Assembly: GCA_040902765.1 (NCBI GenBank)
Contig: JBBDWO010000020.1
Coordinates: forward strand, 30,775-94,774
Source: Acidimicrobiia bacterium
GTDB taxonomy: Bacteria > Actinomycetota > Acidimicrobiia > Spongiisociales > UBA11373
DNA: 64,000 nt
Reading direction: 5' to 3'
The notes under the pieces were generated by a model, which saw only the letters and a program-made list of their open reading frames with translations, searched no databases and had not been told where the DNA came from. The translations under genes were made by a program, and so were the position numbers. This document shows positions 40,242 to 49,491 of this stretch, piece by piece (the stretch's first letter is position 1; every line of letters starts with the position of its first letter).

Positions 40242-40380
40242 TCGCCAGCTACCGGCGACCAGCGACCAGCTACCAGCTACCAGCTACCAGCAAGAACTGG
40301 GAATACGGACTGAAGTCGACGGCTTACATCCACAGAGCACTACCTGTGAATCTGGCTGGTAGCTGGTAGCCGGTAGCTGG
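40242..40380. repeat. Inverted heptamer tracts GCTACCA / GCTGGTA
   Basis: GCTACCG GCGACCA GCGACCA GCTACCA x3, about 57 bases of unique sequence, then GCTGGTA GCTGGTA GCCGGTA GCTGG. The arms can pair over more than 20 bases and separate the convergent sigma and nucS genes. A degenerate DnaA-like site (CATCCACAG) lies in the loop. Confidence 0.85.
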
Positions 40381-40381
40381 C

Positions 40382-41047
40382 TCACACCTCGAACAACCGC
40401 GGGGCGTTTCCTTCCACTCCCCGAACCTCGTCGTAGTCGACTTCGACACAGCCGATGCCGCGGGTGGCGGCGAGCGTCTTCGCCTGCGGCGCGATCCGGG
40501 TGGCGACGAACAGGCCCCGAACCGGACCCAGCGAGGAGTCCCGGTTGAGAGAGTCCAGGTACCGGGTCAGTTGCTCCACCCCGTCGATCTCGCCGCGCCG
40601 CTTGATCTCCACGGCCACGATCTGCCCATCGGCATCGCGACACAGGATGTCCACCGGCCCGACGTCGGTGGGGTACTCGCGGCGGAGCGTCTCCAATCCC
40701 GACTCGATCATGGAGGGGCGCTCGGCGAGGAGCGCCTGAAGGGTGGCCTCGACCCCGTCCTTTTCCAGCCCCGGGTCGTCCCCCAGCTCGTGGCTCACGT
40801 CGGCGATCACCTCTTCGAGGGCGATGACGAGGGACTCACCCTTGGCATTGGTGACCACCCACTCCCTTTCGGTCTCCTCGATGTGGTTGGGGGCGTTCAT
40901 CCAGTTCAACGGCTTGTACGCCCCGCCGTCGGCATGGATCGCCACGCACCCGTCCGCCTTCACCATGATCAACCGCACCGCCGATGGAAGCGTGGCGGTG
41001 AGCCGCCCCGTGTATTCGACGGAGCAGCGAGCGATGAGCAGGCGCAT
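40382..41047 (-). CDS. nucS: Mismatch-specific endonuclease NucS
   Basis: Restriction-type nuclease providing non-canonical mismatch repair in actinobacteria, which lack MutS/MutL. 221 residues: N-terminal DNA-binding domain ([33 protein letters not shown] read in parts) and C-terminal nuclease core with GPVDILCRD and AVEIKRRG carrying the Asp, Glu and Lys. The extreme C-terminus does not show a clear sliding-clamp-binding motif. The -10 box TAACTT, 6 bases before the ATG, is part of a heptamer tract. Confidence 0.95.
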   Translation of the reverse strand: MRLLIARCSVEYTGRLTATLPSAVRLIMVKADGCVAIHADGGAYKPLNWMNAPNHIEETEREWVVTNAKGESLVIALEEVIADVSHELGDDPGLEKDGVEATLQALLAERPSMIESGLETLRREYPTDVGPVDILCRDADGQIVAVEIKRRGEIDGVEQLTRYLDSLNRDSSLGPVRGLFVATRIAPQAKTLAATRGIGCVEVDYDEVRGVEGNAPRLFEV

Positions 41048-41053
41048 CGTGAG

Positions 41054-41124
41054 AAGTTACCCGTTGCCCGTTACCCGTTGCCCGACTCAAGAGCTCATGG
41101 CTTATAGCTCATGGCTCATGGCCA
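41054..41124. repeat. Heptamer tracts TTACCCG and GCTCATG
   Basis: TTACCCG TTGCCCG TTACCCG TTGCCCG then, after a short gap, GCTCATG GCTTATA GCTCATG GCTCATG. Read on the minus strand the first tract ends in TAACTT, the nucS -10 box. Confidence 0.85.
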
Positions 41125-41182
41125 GAACATCAAGGAAGCGGTGGGCAGTGAGAGGTGATCTGAAGCCGGCATCGAGCCGGCT

Positions 41183-41665
41183 TCAGATCACCTTGTCGTT
41201 TTTGCCGGACACCTGGCGAAGGAGGTCGATCTGACCGGTGTGATAGGTGTCGTGGAAGTAGGCGAAGTGGATCTGATCCACCCGCGACACCATGGCGTCG
41301 CCAACCGGGGTCTCCGTCGTCAACCAGTCCTCGTCGACCGAGTCCATCCACGCTCGGATCGCCGCCTGCGTATCGGCCAGCCCGGTGAGCAGGTCCTCGA
41401 GAGGGATCACGTCGGGGGCCTCAGCCTTGACTGGATCCGACTCGGTGCGATAGCGACTGAAGCGGCCGCCGTCGTCCGGCGGGGCTCCGTCGACCAGCCG
41501 GAACAGGTCGTAGCGGCTGGCCACGATGTGGCCGAGCACCCAGTTGAAGCAGTTGATGTTGTGCTCCGACTGGCGCAGCGAGTCCTCATGACTCACGCCC
41601 TCGGCGTGCCGCTGCACCAGCTTCGTGTTCCGATGGAATGCCTTGGAGAGAAGAGTGGGGTCCAT
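41183..41665 (-). CDS. DinB/YfiT-like metalloprotein
   Basis: 160-residue four-helix bundle. Candidate metal His residues are in WVLGHIVASR and AYFHDTYHTGQIDLLRQ. Members serve as thiol transferases or are of unknown role; bacillithiol or mycothiol use cannot be judged. TAGCCT, from a heptamer unit, ends 6 bases before the ATG. Confidence 0.82.
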   Translation of the reverse strand: MDPTLLSKAFHRNTKLVQRHAEGVSHEDSLRQSEHNINCFNWVLGHIVASRYDLFRLVDGAPPDDGGRFSRYRTESDPVKAEAPDVIPLEDLLTGLADTQAAIRAWMDSVDEDWLTTETPVGDAMVSRVDQIHFAYFHDTYHTGQIDLLRQVSGKNDKVI

Positions 41666-41670
41666 GGGAC

Positions 41671-41763
41671 GAGGCTACCCGCTGCCAGCTACGCGCTACC
41701 AGCTACCAGCTACCAGAAGATCCTCTGGCCACTGGCAACTGGCCACTGGCCACTCGGTTGACG
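41671..41763. repeat. Heptamer tracts GCTACCA and CTGGCCA
   Basis: GCTACCC GCTGCCA GCTACGC GCTACCA x3, a short gap, then CTGGCCA CTGGCAA CTGGCCA CTGGCCA. The first tract forms the dinB promoter (TAGCCT on the minus strand, 41672-41677). Confidence 0.88.
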
Positions 41764-41772
41764 CCGAAGGCG

Positions 41773-43179
41773 TCAACCGACCGACCCCTCCATCTGGAGT
41801 TCGATGAGGCGGTTGAGTTCGACGGCGTACTCCATCGGCAGCTCCCTGACGATGGGCTCGATGAAGCCGGCGACGATCATCGCCGTCGCCTCTGACTCGC
41901 TCAGCCCACGGCTCATCAGGTAGAACAGCTGGTCGTCGCCGACCTTGGACACGGTGGCCTCGTGGCCGATCTGGGCGTCCGCCTCCTCGATCTCCATGTA
42001 GGGGTAGGTGTCCGACCGGCTGTGCGAGTCGAGGATGAGGGCGTCGCAACGCACGAATGACTTGACCCCGTGGGCGCCGTCTTCCACCCGGACCAGACCG
42101 CGGTAGCCGCCGCGGCCCCCGTCCTTGGAGATCGACTTGGACGTGATCAGCGAGGTGGTGTTCGGGGCGGCATGGACGATCTTGGCGCCGGCGTCCTGGT
42201 GCTGACCCTCGCCGGCGAAGGCGATCGACAGCACCTCACCGTGGGCCCCTTCCTCCATGAGCCACACCGCCGGGTACTTCATGGTGAGCTTGGACCCCAA
42301 ATTGCCATCGATCCATTCCATCGTGGCGTTCTTGTAGGCGACGGCCCGCTTGGTGACCAGGTTGAACACGTTGTTCGACCAGTTCTGGATGGTCGTGTAG
42401 CGGCAGCGGCCGCCTTCCTTGACCACGATCTCGACAACCGCCGAGTGCAGGGAGTCGCTGGAGTAGGTCGGCGCCGAGCACCCCTCGACGTAGTGGCAGT
42501 AGGCGCCCTCGTCGACGATGATCAGCGTCCGCTCGAACTGCCCCATGTTCTCGGCGTTGATGCGGAAGTACGCCTGGAGCGGCTGGTCCACGTGAACGCC
42601 CGGGGGGACGTAGATGAACGAGCCGCCCGACCACACGGCCGAGTTGAGGGCGGCGAACTTGTTGTCGTTGGGCGGGATGATCGTCCCGAAGTACTCCTGC
42701 ACCAGCTCGGGGTACTCGCGGACCGCGGTGTCCATGTCGCAGAACAGGACGCCGAGCTCTTCGAGGTCGTCACGGTTGCGGTGGTACACAACCTCGCTTT
42801 CATACTGCGCCGTCACCCCTGCCAGGTACTTACGCTCGGCTTCGGGGATGCCCAACTTCTCGTAAGTGTTCTTGATGGACTCGGGCACCATGTCCCAGGA
42901 CTTCGCCTGCCCCTCCATCGGCTTGATGTAGTAGTAGATGTTGTCGAAGTCGATCGTGTCGAGCAAACCGCCACCGCCCCAGGTCGGGATCGGCTTTCGC
43001 AGGAAGCGCTTGTATGCCTTGAGGCGGAACTCGAGCATCCACTCGGGCTCGCCCTTCATGGCGGACATCCCGCGGATGATCTCCTCATTCAGCCCCCGCT
43101 GGGGCTTGAACACGTAGTCCTCGACGTCCGACCAGCCCAGCTGGTACTTGCCGAGATCGAGATCGACGGTCTGTGCCAT
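41773..43179 (-). CDS. sufB: Fe-S assembly scaffold protein SufB
   Basis: 468 residues, the normal length. Segments: [37 protein letters not shown] (20-residue part), [19 protein letters not shown] with the essential Cys, [14 protein letters not shown], and [16 protein letters not shown]. All expected residues are present. A TACCAT box, then a leader with GAGAGG, precede the ATG. It stands alone, 3.4 kb upstream of sufD on the same strand with unrelated genes between. Confidence 0.96.
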   Translation of the reverse strand: MAQTVDLDLGKYQLGWSDVEDYVFKPQRGLNEEIIRGMSAMKGEPEWMLEFRLKAYKRFLRKPIPTWGGGGLLDTIDFDNIYYYIKPMEGQAKSWDMVPESIKNTYEKLGIPEAERKYLAGVTAQYESEVVYHRNRDDLEELGVLFCDMDTAVREYPELVQEYFGTIIPPNDNKFAALNSAVWSGGSFIYVPPGVHVDQPLQAYFRINAENMGQFERTLIIVDEGAYCHYVEGCSAPTYSSDSLHSAVVEIVVKEGGRCRYTTIQNWSNNVFNLVTKRAVAYKNATMEWIDGNLGSKLTMKYPAVWLMEEGAHGEVLSIAFAGEGQHQDAGAKIVHAAPNTTSLITSKSISKDGGRGGYRGLVRVEDGAHGVKSFVRCDALILDSHSRSDTYPYMEIEEADAQIGHEATVSKVGDDQLFYLMSRGLSESEATAMIVAGFIEPIVRELPMEYAVELNRLIELQMEGSVG

Positions 43180-43548
43180 GAAGCACTGCCTCTCAGGTCG
43201 TCCTGTGATGGTAGGCGCCGGGTACGGGCTACCGGCTATCGGCTACGCGCTACCAGCTACCAGCTACCAGCTACCAGCATCGAAAGTGTCCTTACCTTCA
43301 GCGCGTCTGCGGTCCGAGGTATTCCCGGGGAGAGCATGGTGAAACCGTCGACACGAGTCCGGAGAGGCGAGCGAGATCGGCGAGAGGTGGCTGGTAGCCG
43401 GCGGCTGGTAGCTGGAGGCTGGTAGCGCGGAAGCGCCGGACACGGTGGGGAGTGGGGGAAGACCGACCCGCATCCGGCGCCATCCGCCCGACCATTACAC
43501 CACCTCCCTGACGCTATATGAAGCGATCGGCTGCAATATGCTCAGACG
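43180..43548. repeat. Spacer with inverted heptamer tracts between divergent sufB and a Rossmann gene
   Basis: GCTACCG GCTATCG GCTACGC GCTACCA x4 (43222-43279) and its reverse complement word GCTGGTA GCCGGCG GCTGGTA GCTGGAG GCTGGTA (43387-43427) enclose 107 bases without a gene. TATGCT (43537-43542) ends 6 bases before the right-hand gene. No known riboswitch or SufR site was recognised. Confidence 0.75.
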
Positions 43549-44007
43549 ATGCCCATGCTCATCGTCGGCGGCGATACGCCCACCGGTAGGGCCCTCGCCG
43601 ACGCCGTCGCCGGCAGAGGGGAAATCCGGATGTTCGTGTCGAACGAGGCAGCCGCCGAGACCCTGCGGAGCGCGGACTTCAAGGTGGCGCTCGGTGACGT
43701 GAGCGATGCGTCCCATGTCGGAGGCGCCGCGATCGGGGCCTTCTGCGCCGTGCTACTGGCCGAGGCCGCCGTCGACGACCGCACCCGGTCGTTCGCCTCT
43801 GATCCCTCGACGGTGGTCGGTTCCTGGGTCAGCGCCGTGGCCGAGGCAGGGGTGCGCCGAGTCATCCTCGTGGCGGGAGCCGAAAACGAGGAACTGCTCG
43901 CCCTGTCTGGACCGGGCGTCGAAACGGCCTTCGTCGACGCCAACGGGATCGACGCCGCCGCGCTGGCCGCCCGGGTGGTCGCACTCGACGAGGCCCGCAC
44001 CCTGTGA
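43549..44007 (+). CDS. Short Rossmann-fold protein, NAD(P)-binding-like
   Basis: 152 residues beginning PMLIVGGDTPTGRALADAV, a GGxxxTG dinucleotide loop as in atypical short-chain dehydrogenases, followed by beta-alpha repeats (FKVALGDVSDASHV, VRRVILVAG). It lacks a Tyr-Lys pair and is half the usual size, so a regulatory or truncated member is likely. Confidence 0.65.
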   Translation: MPMLIVGGDTPTGRALADAVAGRGEIRMFVSNEAAAETLRSADFKVALGDVSDASHVGGAAIGAFCAVLLAEAAVDDRTRSFASDPSTVVGSWVSAVAEAGVRRVILVAGAENEELLALSGPGVETAFVDANGIDAAALAARVVALDEARTL

Positions 44008-44109
44008 CCGAGCCCTCCCGGGCTTGATTTACCACCCGGCCGGTGGGAGAGTGGCGTCGGCGCAGGACTGCTCCCGCGCCGCCCACGAGGAGAGAGAAGC
44101 CACCCCTTG

Positions 44110-44334
44110 GTGAAACAGGACGATGTCGTACGCGTGCAGGGAACCGTCCTCGAGACGCTCCCCAACGCCATGTTCAAGGTAGAGGTCGAAGGCGGCCTCG
44201 AGGTGCTGGCCCGCGCTTCCGGCAAGATGCGTCGCGGCCGCTACATCCGCATCCTCCCCGGGGACAAGGTCGACATCGACCTGTCGATCTACGACCCCAG
44301 CCGCGGTCGGATCGTCTGGCGCTACCGCGGATAG
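44110..44334 (+). CDS. infA: Translation initiation factor IF-1, divergent copy
   Basis: About 74 residues with the S1/OB fold: [45 protein letters not shown] and [13 protein letters not shown]. Compared with ordinary IF-1 (HISGKMRMHYIRI) it has [14 protein letters not shown], one residue longer with a basic loop. It is outside any ribosomal protein cluster, so it may be a second, specialised copy. GTG 44110 or TTG 44107 could start it. Confidence 0.88.
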   Translation: MKQDDVVRVQGTVLETLPNAMFKVEVEGGLEVLARASGKMRRGRYIRILPGDKVDIDLSIYDPSRGRIVWRYRG

Positions 44335-44342
44335 GCCGCCGA

Positions 44343-45401
44343 TCACACCTCGGTGAACAGGTACCGGCGCAGGACCTCGAGGCGATCCCCGAAGCCGTCG
44401 GGGTAGAGGTACCACAGGGTGGCGGCCACCGAGGACAGCAGCGCGTTGCCATCCTGGGGGGTGAAGCAGAACCCGACGAGCTCGCGACCGTTACGCACCG
44501 CCAGGGTCTCGACCGGCACCACCGCCTGGCTGAGGATGCGCCCGTAGTAACCGTGGTCACGGCCGAACGAGAAGATCTGGTTGGCCGACCGCTTGTGGGT
44601 GATCGCCAGGCGAGGATTGGCGGTTAGGCGCTCGATCGCCTGGTCCACGGTCATCTCCTGGTCGAGCACCAGGCTGAAGTGCAGCGCGTGCATGTACTGC
44701 GTGTTGAGTTTGACCGCAGAGGAGAAGACGTCGAGGTCGTAGCCCATCGTCTCGAACAGCTGGTGTGCATCCCGAGCGTGGTGGGTTCCGAACCGAGCGT
44801 TCTCATGCCGCCCCACGATGGGCGACGCGCTGAAACCCGAGTCCTGGCTGATGTCATTGGACCGCCGCAGGCACAGGAATCGCCCGTTCTCCAAGTGCGA
44901 CGTACCGTCCTCGTCCATGGCGAGCGTCTTGATCAGCGCGGAGATGTTGTGGGTATTGCACGACACCACGTGCAAAAAGCGATCCGTCGTCCGCTCGAGC
45001 GCCTCGTCGTTGATACCCCGGGCGTACATCTTGCCGAACCCGAACTCGGAGCCCTGGGCGAGAAAACCGATCGGTCCGCGGGCCTTGTCGTAGAGCTCCG
45101 CCTTGTTGGCGTTGCCCGCCGGGGTGCAGTCGATGACCACCGCGGCGCGCTCGATCGCCTCCATGGTCTCCAGCTTGGGTGGGGTGCCCAGCTCCTCGAA
45201 CGAGGACCGCCGATCGGCGTCGGTGGCGAGCACCGCTCCCCTACTCATGAGGTCACGCACCTTGGCGCGCTCTTCGATCAACGGCGTGCGCTTGTGGAAG
45301 GTGACTTCCTCGATGCCGAACGCCTCGGCGTGATCGGCCAGGAGTCCGATGAGGGGCTCGCCGATGGTCCCGGTACCGACGACGTGCACGATGTTGGACA
45401 A
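44343..45401 (-). CDS. Type II (archaeal-type) glyceraldehyde-3-phosphate dehydrogenase-like protein
   Basis: 352 residues. NAD(P) loop VHVVGTGTIGEPL, DCTPAGNANKAELY and the proposed catalytic Cys in HVVSCNTHNISAL match the layout of archaeal GAPDH (there SCNTT), not bacterial GapA (SCTTN). DAHQLFETMGYDLDV and NPRLAITHKRSANQIF are further conserved-looking parts. The TTG at 45401 is chosen because GGAGG is 5 bases upstream; the frame stays open beyond it. It could also be a related dehydrogenase with another substrate. Confidence 0.72.
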   Translation of the reverse strand: MSNIVHVVGTGTIGEPLIGLLADHAEAFGIEEVTFHKRTPLIEERAKVRDLMSRGAVLATDADRRSSFEELGTPPKLETMEAIERAAVVIDCTPAGNANKAELYDKARGPIGFLAQGSEFGFGKMYARGINDEALERTTDRFLHVVSCNTHNISALIKTLAMDEDGTSHLENGRFLCLRRSNDISQDSGFSASPIVGRHENARFGTHHARDAHQLFETMGYDLDVFSSAVKLNTQYMHALHFSLVLDQEMTVDQAIERLTANPRLAITHKRSANQIFSFGRDHGYYGRILSQAVVPVETLAVRNGRELVGFCFTPQDGNALLSSVAATLWYLYPDGFGDRLEVLRRYLFTEV

Positions 45402-45448
45402 CGGGTCCTCCGGAGTCGAGATGCCCGGTGAATGGTAGTGACGTGCCA

Positions 45449-45475
45449 GGAGGCAAGAGCTACTTGGTACTTGGA
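45449..45475. repeat. Heptamer tract GGTACTT
   Basis: GCTACTT GGTACTT GGACGCG, the left flank of hairpin element copy b. Confidence 0.65.
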
Positions 45476-45504
45476 CGCGCGCGGATAAGGGCGGGACCGC
45501 TCTC

Positions 45505-45658
45505 ACTCTCCTCCCCCGTAGGGGGAGGTGGCAGCGGCCGCAGGCCGCTGACGGAGGGGGAGGGCTAACGCGTCGCGAGGCCTCCGTAGCGTTCGCCCTC
45601 CCCCCTCCCCTCCGGTCGCTCCGCTCCCTACGGGACTCCCCCCTTCAGGGGGAGAGAG
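45505..45658 (+). repeat. 150-base multi-hairpin element, copy b
   Basis: Same part order as copy a. The second hairpin reads AGCGGCCGCAGGCCGCT, where copy a has ATCGGCCGAAGGCCGAT: a T-A pair replaced by G-C on both arms. It lies between divergent genes. Confidence 0.85.
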
Positions 45659-45689
45659 TTACCTGTCGCCACCTGTCGCTGATGCTCTC

Positions 45690-45711
45690 GCCACTCGCTA
45701 CTCGCTACTTT
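45690..45711. repeat. Heptamer tract CTCGCTA providing a -10 box
   Basis: CTCGCCA CTCGCTA CTCGCTA CTTTG; the last TA starts TACTTT, 6 bases before the alcohol dehydrogenase ATG. Confidence 0.85.
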
Positions 45712-45717
45712 GTCCCC

Positions 45718-46725
45718 ATGCGCGCTATTCGCCTCCACGCTCCCGGGGATCTTCGCCTCGATGAGGTGCCGGATCCCTCACCCGGTGACGACGAAGTCGT
45801 GGTGACCGTCGAGGCCGCAGGCGTCTGCGGCTCGGACCTCCACTTCGTGGACGGCACCGCCAGGACCTCGATCCTGCCGATCACGCTCGGCCACGAGGTC
45901 GCCGGATCCCTGGCATCGTCATCGAAGGCACGAGTCGTCGTCGCACTGGCCACCGCCTGCGGAGTGTGCGATCGCTGCATGGAGCAGCGCCCCAATCTGT
46001 GCGCCCGGGTCGAGGTGATCGGGATCCACCGCGATGGGGGGCTGGCCGACCGGATCGTCGTGCCTGCCGGGTCGGTGATCCCGATACCCGACGGAGTCGA
46101 CGCGCCCCAGGCAGCCACCGCGACAGACGCCGGCTCGACTGCCAGGCACGCAGTGCACCGCCGGGCCGGCGTCGAGTCCGGGCACCGAGTAGCGATCATC
46201 GGAATCGGCGGGCTCGGCTCCTACGGCGTGCAGATGGCGCGCAACCTCGGGGCGACGGTGATCGCAGTCGACACCAGCGCTGACGCCCTAACTCGGGCGA
46301 CCGCGCTCGGAGCCGAAGCGATCGTGCTCGCCGAGCCGGGGATGTCGGTGGGGCGCGCCGTGAAGCAGGCAACCGGCGGCGGCGTCGATATCGCCATCGA
46401 GTTCGTGGGGGCGGCCGCGACCGTCGACACCGCGGTGAAGTCACTCAGGCCGGGCGGCCGCGCCGTCGCCGTGGGCGTTGGCCCGGAGCCACTGACGACG
46501 ATCGCTCCGGTCTTGTGGTCCAACAACGAGTACACCCTCACCGGGTCCTACGGCAGCCTCCCCGGCGACACCGAGGCCGTACTAAACGACCTGGCCGCCG
46601 GGCGCCTCGTCGCCCCACCGGTGAGGATCGTCGAGATGGAGGATGCGGTCCGTGCGATCACCGACGCTGCGGACCACGGCAGCGCTGAGCGGATCGTGGT
46701 GACGCCTCAGAGCGCGCGCCAATAG
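45718..46725 (+). CDS. Zinc-binding alcohol dehydrogenase, MDR family
   Basis: 335 residues. Catalytic zinc site VCGSDLHF and GHEVAG; the structural zinc loop CGVCDRCMEQRPNLC is complete with four Cys. NAD(P) loop GIGGLGSYGVQMA. Resembles sorbitol/threonine-type dehydrogenases; substrate unknown. The ATG is the first possible base of the transcript. The last codons (SARQ-stop) fall in the palindrome at 46709. Confidence 0.9.
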   Translation: MRAIRLHAPGDLRLDEVPDPSPGDDEVVVTVEAAGVCGSDLHFVDGTARTSILPITLGHEVAGSLASSSKARVVVALATACGVCDRCMEQRPNLCARVEVIGIHRDGGLADRIVVPAGSVIPIPDGVDAPQAATATDAGSTARHAVHRRAGVESGHRVAIIGIGGLGSYGVQMARNLGATVIAVDTSADALTRATALGAEAIVLAEPGMSVGRAVKQATGGGVDIAIEFVGAAATVDTAVKSLRPGGRAVAVGVGPEPLTTIAPVLWSNNEYTLTGSYGSLPGDTEAVLNDLAAGRLVAPPVRIVEMEDAVRAITDAADHGSAERIVVTPQSARQ

Positions 46726-46801
46726 GTCGCGGATCCAATGAGGGTTCGGCTTGTGGCAAGCCGAACCCTCATCCCGTGGGCGAGCCTATTGGCGTGCGCT
46801 C
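46709..46801. terminator. Long nested palindrome at convergent gene ends, second copy
   Basis: Outer arms AGCGCGCGCCAATAGG and CCTATTGGCGTGCGCT, inner arms ATGAGGGTTCGGCTTG and its complement around TGG. Compared with 28878-28970 at least two pairs have changed on both arms together. Confidence 0.75.
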
Positions 46802-47617
46802 TCAGCGAGTCGATGCGTCCACGAGGGCGTAAGCGACGACGGCTCCGGCGAGCACCGACAGGGCACCGAGGTAGAGCCAGACCAGAGCTACCGCGACCGC
46901 TCCGAGCGTGCCGAAGGTGGCACCGAGACCGGGGGCGAGCGCCAGGTAGAGGCTGAAACCGAGGCTCCCGCCGACGATCCCCACCACCCCCACGAGAGCG
47001 GCGACCCCGGCCCTGGGGACAGGAATCGACGGCCCGAAAACGTAAAACAGCATCAGGAACCCGAACACCCCGGCCGCGGCGAGTGGTAGTCCGAGAAGCG
47101 TTCCGAGCCGCTCGATCGGCTCCCACCCCGCGAGCCTCGCCAGGAAGGCGAATAGTGCGCCTCCGGCCACTAGCGCCACCGAAGTCACCACCAGAGCCAG
47201 GCCTCCGGCGACGGTCAGGGCGAGCCCTACGAGCCGCATCTGGAGCGGCGGCCGGATCTCGGAACCGCCGGCCACCACGGCGAGGCTCCTCTGCAACGCC
47301 ACCACCGCGCGGGAGCCGAGGAAGAGCGATATCAGCAGGGACACGACCACGAGGACCACACCACCGTCGCCGACCCTGCCCGCGGTGTCGGTCATCAGGG
47401 ACGTCACGAAGGTGACCACCGCCTCCGGAGCGATCGGATAGAGCGCAGCCTCGACCCTGGCGACCGCAGCGGCGTCGTCGCCGAACATGGCGGCGACTCC
47501 GACGACGGCTAGGGACAGGGGCACCATGGCAAGGAAGGCGTTGTAGGCGACGGCGGCCGCGCCAACCGAGAGGTCGGCCGCGCGGAGGCGTCGTATCACG
47601 AATCGGACCCGCTCCAT
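46802..47617 (-). CDS. YihY/BrkB-family membrane protein
   Basis: About 271 residues, six or more helices, with the family start DLSVGAAAVAYNAFLAMVPLSLAVVG (in parts) and VWLYLGALSVLAGAVV at the C-terminus. Often annotated as ribonuclease BN, which is a historical error; the role is unknown (possible transporter). ATG 47617 chosen over the longer start, which would run into the divergent gene. Confidence 0.85.
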   Translation of the reverse strand: MERVRFVIRRLRAADLSVGAAAVAYNAFLAMVPLSLAVVGVAAMFGDDAAAVARVEAALYPIAPEAVVTFVTSLMTDTAGRVGDGGVVLVVVSLLISLFLGSRAVVALQRSLAVVAGGSEIRPPLQMRLVGLALTVAGGLALVVTSVALVAGGALFAFLARLAGWEPIERLGTLLGLPLAAAGVFGFLMLFYVFGPSIPVPRAGVAALVGVVGIVGGSLGFSLYLALAPGLGATFGTLGAVAVALVWLYLGALSVLAGAVVAYALVDASTR

Positions 47618-47712
47618 CGGTGGCACCCGACCAGTCTGTACGACCCACCGAGCCGGGTGCCAATCGTTCGGTCGTGGGTGTACCGGCTGCGACGCCATAC
47701 ACTCCAGGCCCG

Positions 47713-49350
47713 ATGGCTCCCCTACCCCGCGGCCCGGTCCAGGTCGGCGTCGCCCTCGGACTGATCCTCGCGGTCACCTCGACCACGCTGTTCGTGCTGT
47801 TCGGGGCGAGCCCATCGTCCGATACGACATCGACCTCCGACCCGCTCGCCAACGGCACCGTGACGACAACCAGCACGGTCGACACGACCGCACCGCTCGA
47901 CTCCACCACGACGACCGAGGCCGTGGGTCCGGACCCTTTCCACCCTTGGGTGGATCGCCGAACCGTCGGACAGCCCTGGGGCACCGCCGTCGAGGGGTTG
48001 ATCACCTTCCGGGGCAACCCGACCAACACCCACTACGGACAGGGGCCGGTGCCGGCCACTCCGGAGATCGCCTGGCGCTTCCCCGACGCTCCGCTGTGCG
48101 GCCAATCGACGGACCTCGGAGTGACCGCGACCTGGTGCGGCAACGGCTGGACCGGACAGCCCGTCGTGTGGGAACGCCCCGACGGAGTCACCGAGATCAT
48201 GGTCGGCGCCTACGACCACCGGTTCCACTTCATCGACGCCACCACCGGCACCCGAAGCCGATCCCCGATCCTCACCGGCGACATCGTCAAGGGGAGCCCG
48301 AGCCTCGACCCCGACGGCTTCCCGCTCGTGTTCTTCGGCAGCCGCGACAACAAGCTGCGGATCGTCGCCCTCGACCGCGAGGACCCGGTCGAACTGTGGT
48401 CCTTCGAGACCCCGAAGCCGCTGTGCACCGTCGACACCCGCGACGAGCACGGGACCTCGTGCTTCGGTTTGTGGAACGACGACTGGGATGCCGCCCCGCG
48501 CGTGCTCAACGACTACCTGTTCGCCAGTGGTGAGAACTCGGTCTTCTACATCTGGAAGCTCAACCGCACGTACGACGCCGTCGGTCTCGTCCAGGTCGAC
48601 CCACAACTGGTCACCGCGGTGCCGTCGTGGAACGACGAACTCATCGCCGACATCCAGAATGGATGCACGATCCCCGCCCGCTGCCCATCCACGAGCATCG
48701 AGAGCACGCCGGCCTTCTTCGAGGGGCGCGTGTACTTCGGCAATTCGGGTGGACGGGTCATGGGGCTCGACATCACCAACCTCGAGAGTGGCGAGGCGCC
48801 GATCGTCTTCGACTACTGGGTGGGCGACGACGTCGACGGCTCGATCGTCATCGACGACGAAGGCATGCTCTACGTGCCGGTCGAGTGGAAACGGTTCCTC
48901 CAGCGCGGCGAAGACCTCGGTCAGCTGATCAAGCTCGACCCGTACACCTCGGGTGACCCATACGTCTGGGGGATGTACTCGATCACCACACCACCTGCTC
49001 AGGGGGGGATGTTCTCGACGCCCGCCCTCGGCGATGGCGTGCTCTACGTCGTCACCCATCGCGGCTTCCTCGTCGTGGTCGACCAGGAAACCGGTGAGGA
49101 GCTCTGGGCCCATGCCCTGGCCCCCGGGAGCTGGTCGTCACCGGTGGTGGTGGACGATCGTTTGGTCACCACCGGCTACGACAGCTTCATGCGGGTGTGG
49201 AGCCTCGCCGACCCGCAAGAACCCCGACTGATCTGGACCTTCAAAGTCGGGGACGCCACGATCGAGGCCACCCCCGCCGTGTGGAAGGGCGGGATCTACG
49301 TGTTCAGTCGGGATGGATACCTCTACGCCATCAAGAACAAACCGGCGTGA
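47713..49350 (+). CDS. Anchored beta-propeller protein, PQQ-like repeats
   Basis: 545 residues. N-terminal anchor helix (VGVALGLILAVTSTTLFVLF), a Thr/Ser-rich linker, then WD/PQQ-type blades: FRGNPTNTHYGQGPVPATPEIAWRF (in parts), GQPVVWE, GSPSLDPDG, STPALGDGVLYVVTHRG, SSPVVVDDRLV and ATPAVWKGGIYVFSRDG. Paired Cys residues (CGQS..CGN, CTVDTRDEHGTSC, CTIPARC) suggest disulfides outside the cell, fitting the DsbB/TlpA pair in this genome. No enzyme motif. Confidence 0.82.
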   Translation: MAPLPRGPVQVGVALGLILAVTSTTLFVLFGASPSSDTTSTSDPLANGTVTTTSTVDTTAPLDSTTTTEAVGPDPFHPWVDRRTVGQPWGTAVEGLITFRGNPTNTHYGQGPVPATPEIAWRFPDAPLCGQSTDLGVTATWCGNGWTGQPVVWERPDGVTEIMVGAYDHRFHFIDATTGTRSRSPILTGDIVKGSPSLDPDGFPLVFFGSRDNKLRIVALDREDPVELWSFETPKPLCTVDTRDEHGTSCFGLWNDDWDAAPRVLNDYLFASGENSVFYIWKLNRTYDAVGLVQVDPQLVTAVPSWNDELIADIQNGCTIPARCPSTSIESTPAFFEGRVYFGNSGGRVMGLDITNLESGEAPIVFDYWVGDDVDGSIVIDDEGMLYVPVEWKRFLQRGEDLGQLIKLDPYTSGDPYVWGMYSITTPPAQGGMFSTPALGDGVLYVVTHRGFLVVVDQETGEELWAHALAPGSWSSPVVVDDRLVTTGYDSFMRVWSLADPQEPRLIWTFKVGDATIEATPAVWKGGIYVFSRDGYLYAIKNKPA

Positions 49351-49360
49351 GCGAGCAAGC

Positions 49361-49471
49361 TCGCTAGCAATTGGCTATTGGCAATTAGCAATTGGCCGGA
49401 CCGAACCGACAGCTTGTGCAGCCGCTCTGACTCTCTGGCTAATAGCTAACGGCCAAAAGCCAACAGCTCTC
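49361..49471. repeat. Heptamer tracts AGCAATT and GCCAAAA
   Basis: AGCAATT GGCTATT GGCAATT AGCAATT then, 50 bases on, GGCTAAT AGCTAAC GGCCAAA AGCCAAC. The right tract ends just before TAACCT (49475-49480), the likely -10 box of the peptidase gene, 11 bases from its ATG. Confidence 0.82.
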
Positions 49472-49491
49472 CGGTAACCTCCCCGGTCGCT

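Noticed and set aside
40242..43427. CRISPR array
   Set aside because: Repeats are 7 bases long and contiguous, without spacers; no cas gene is nearby.
43455..43520. tRNA-like stretch on the minus strand (GGTGGTGTAATGGTC)
   Set aside because: It resembles a D-arm, but there is no anticodon arm of the right size and no GGTTCGANTC T-loop.
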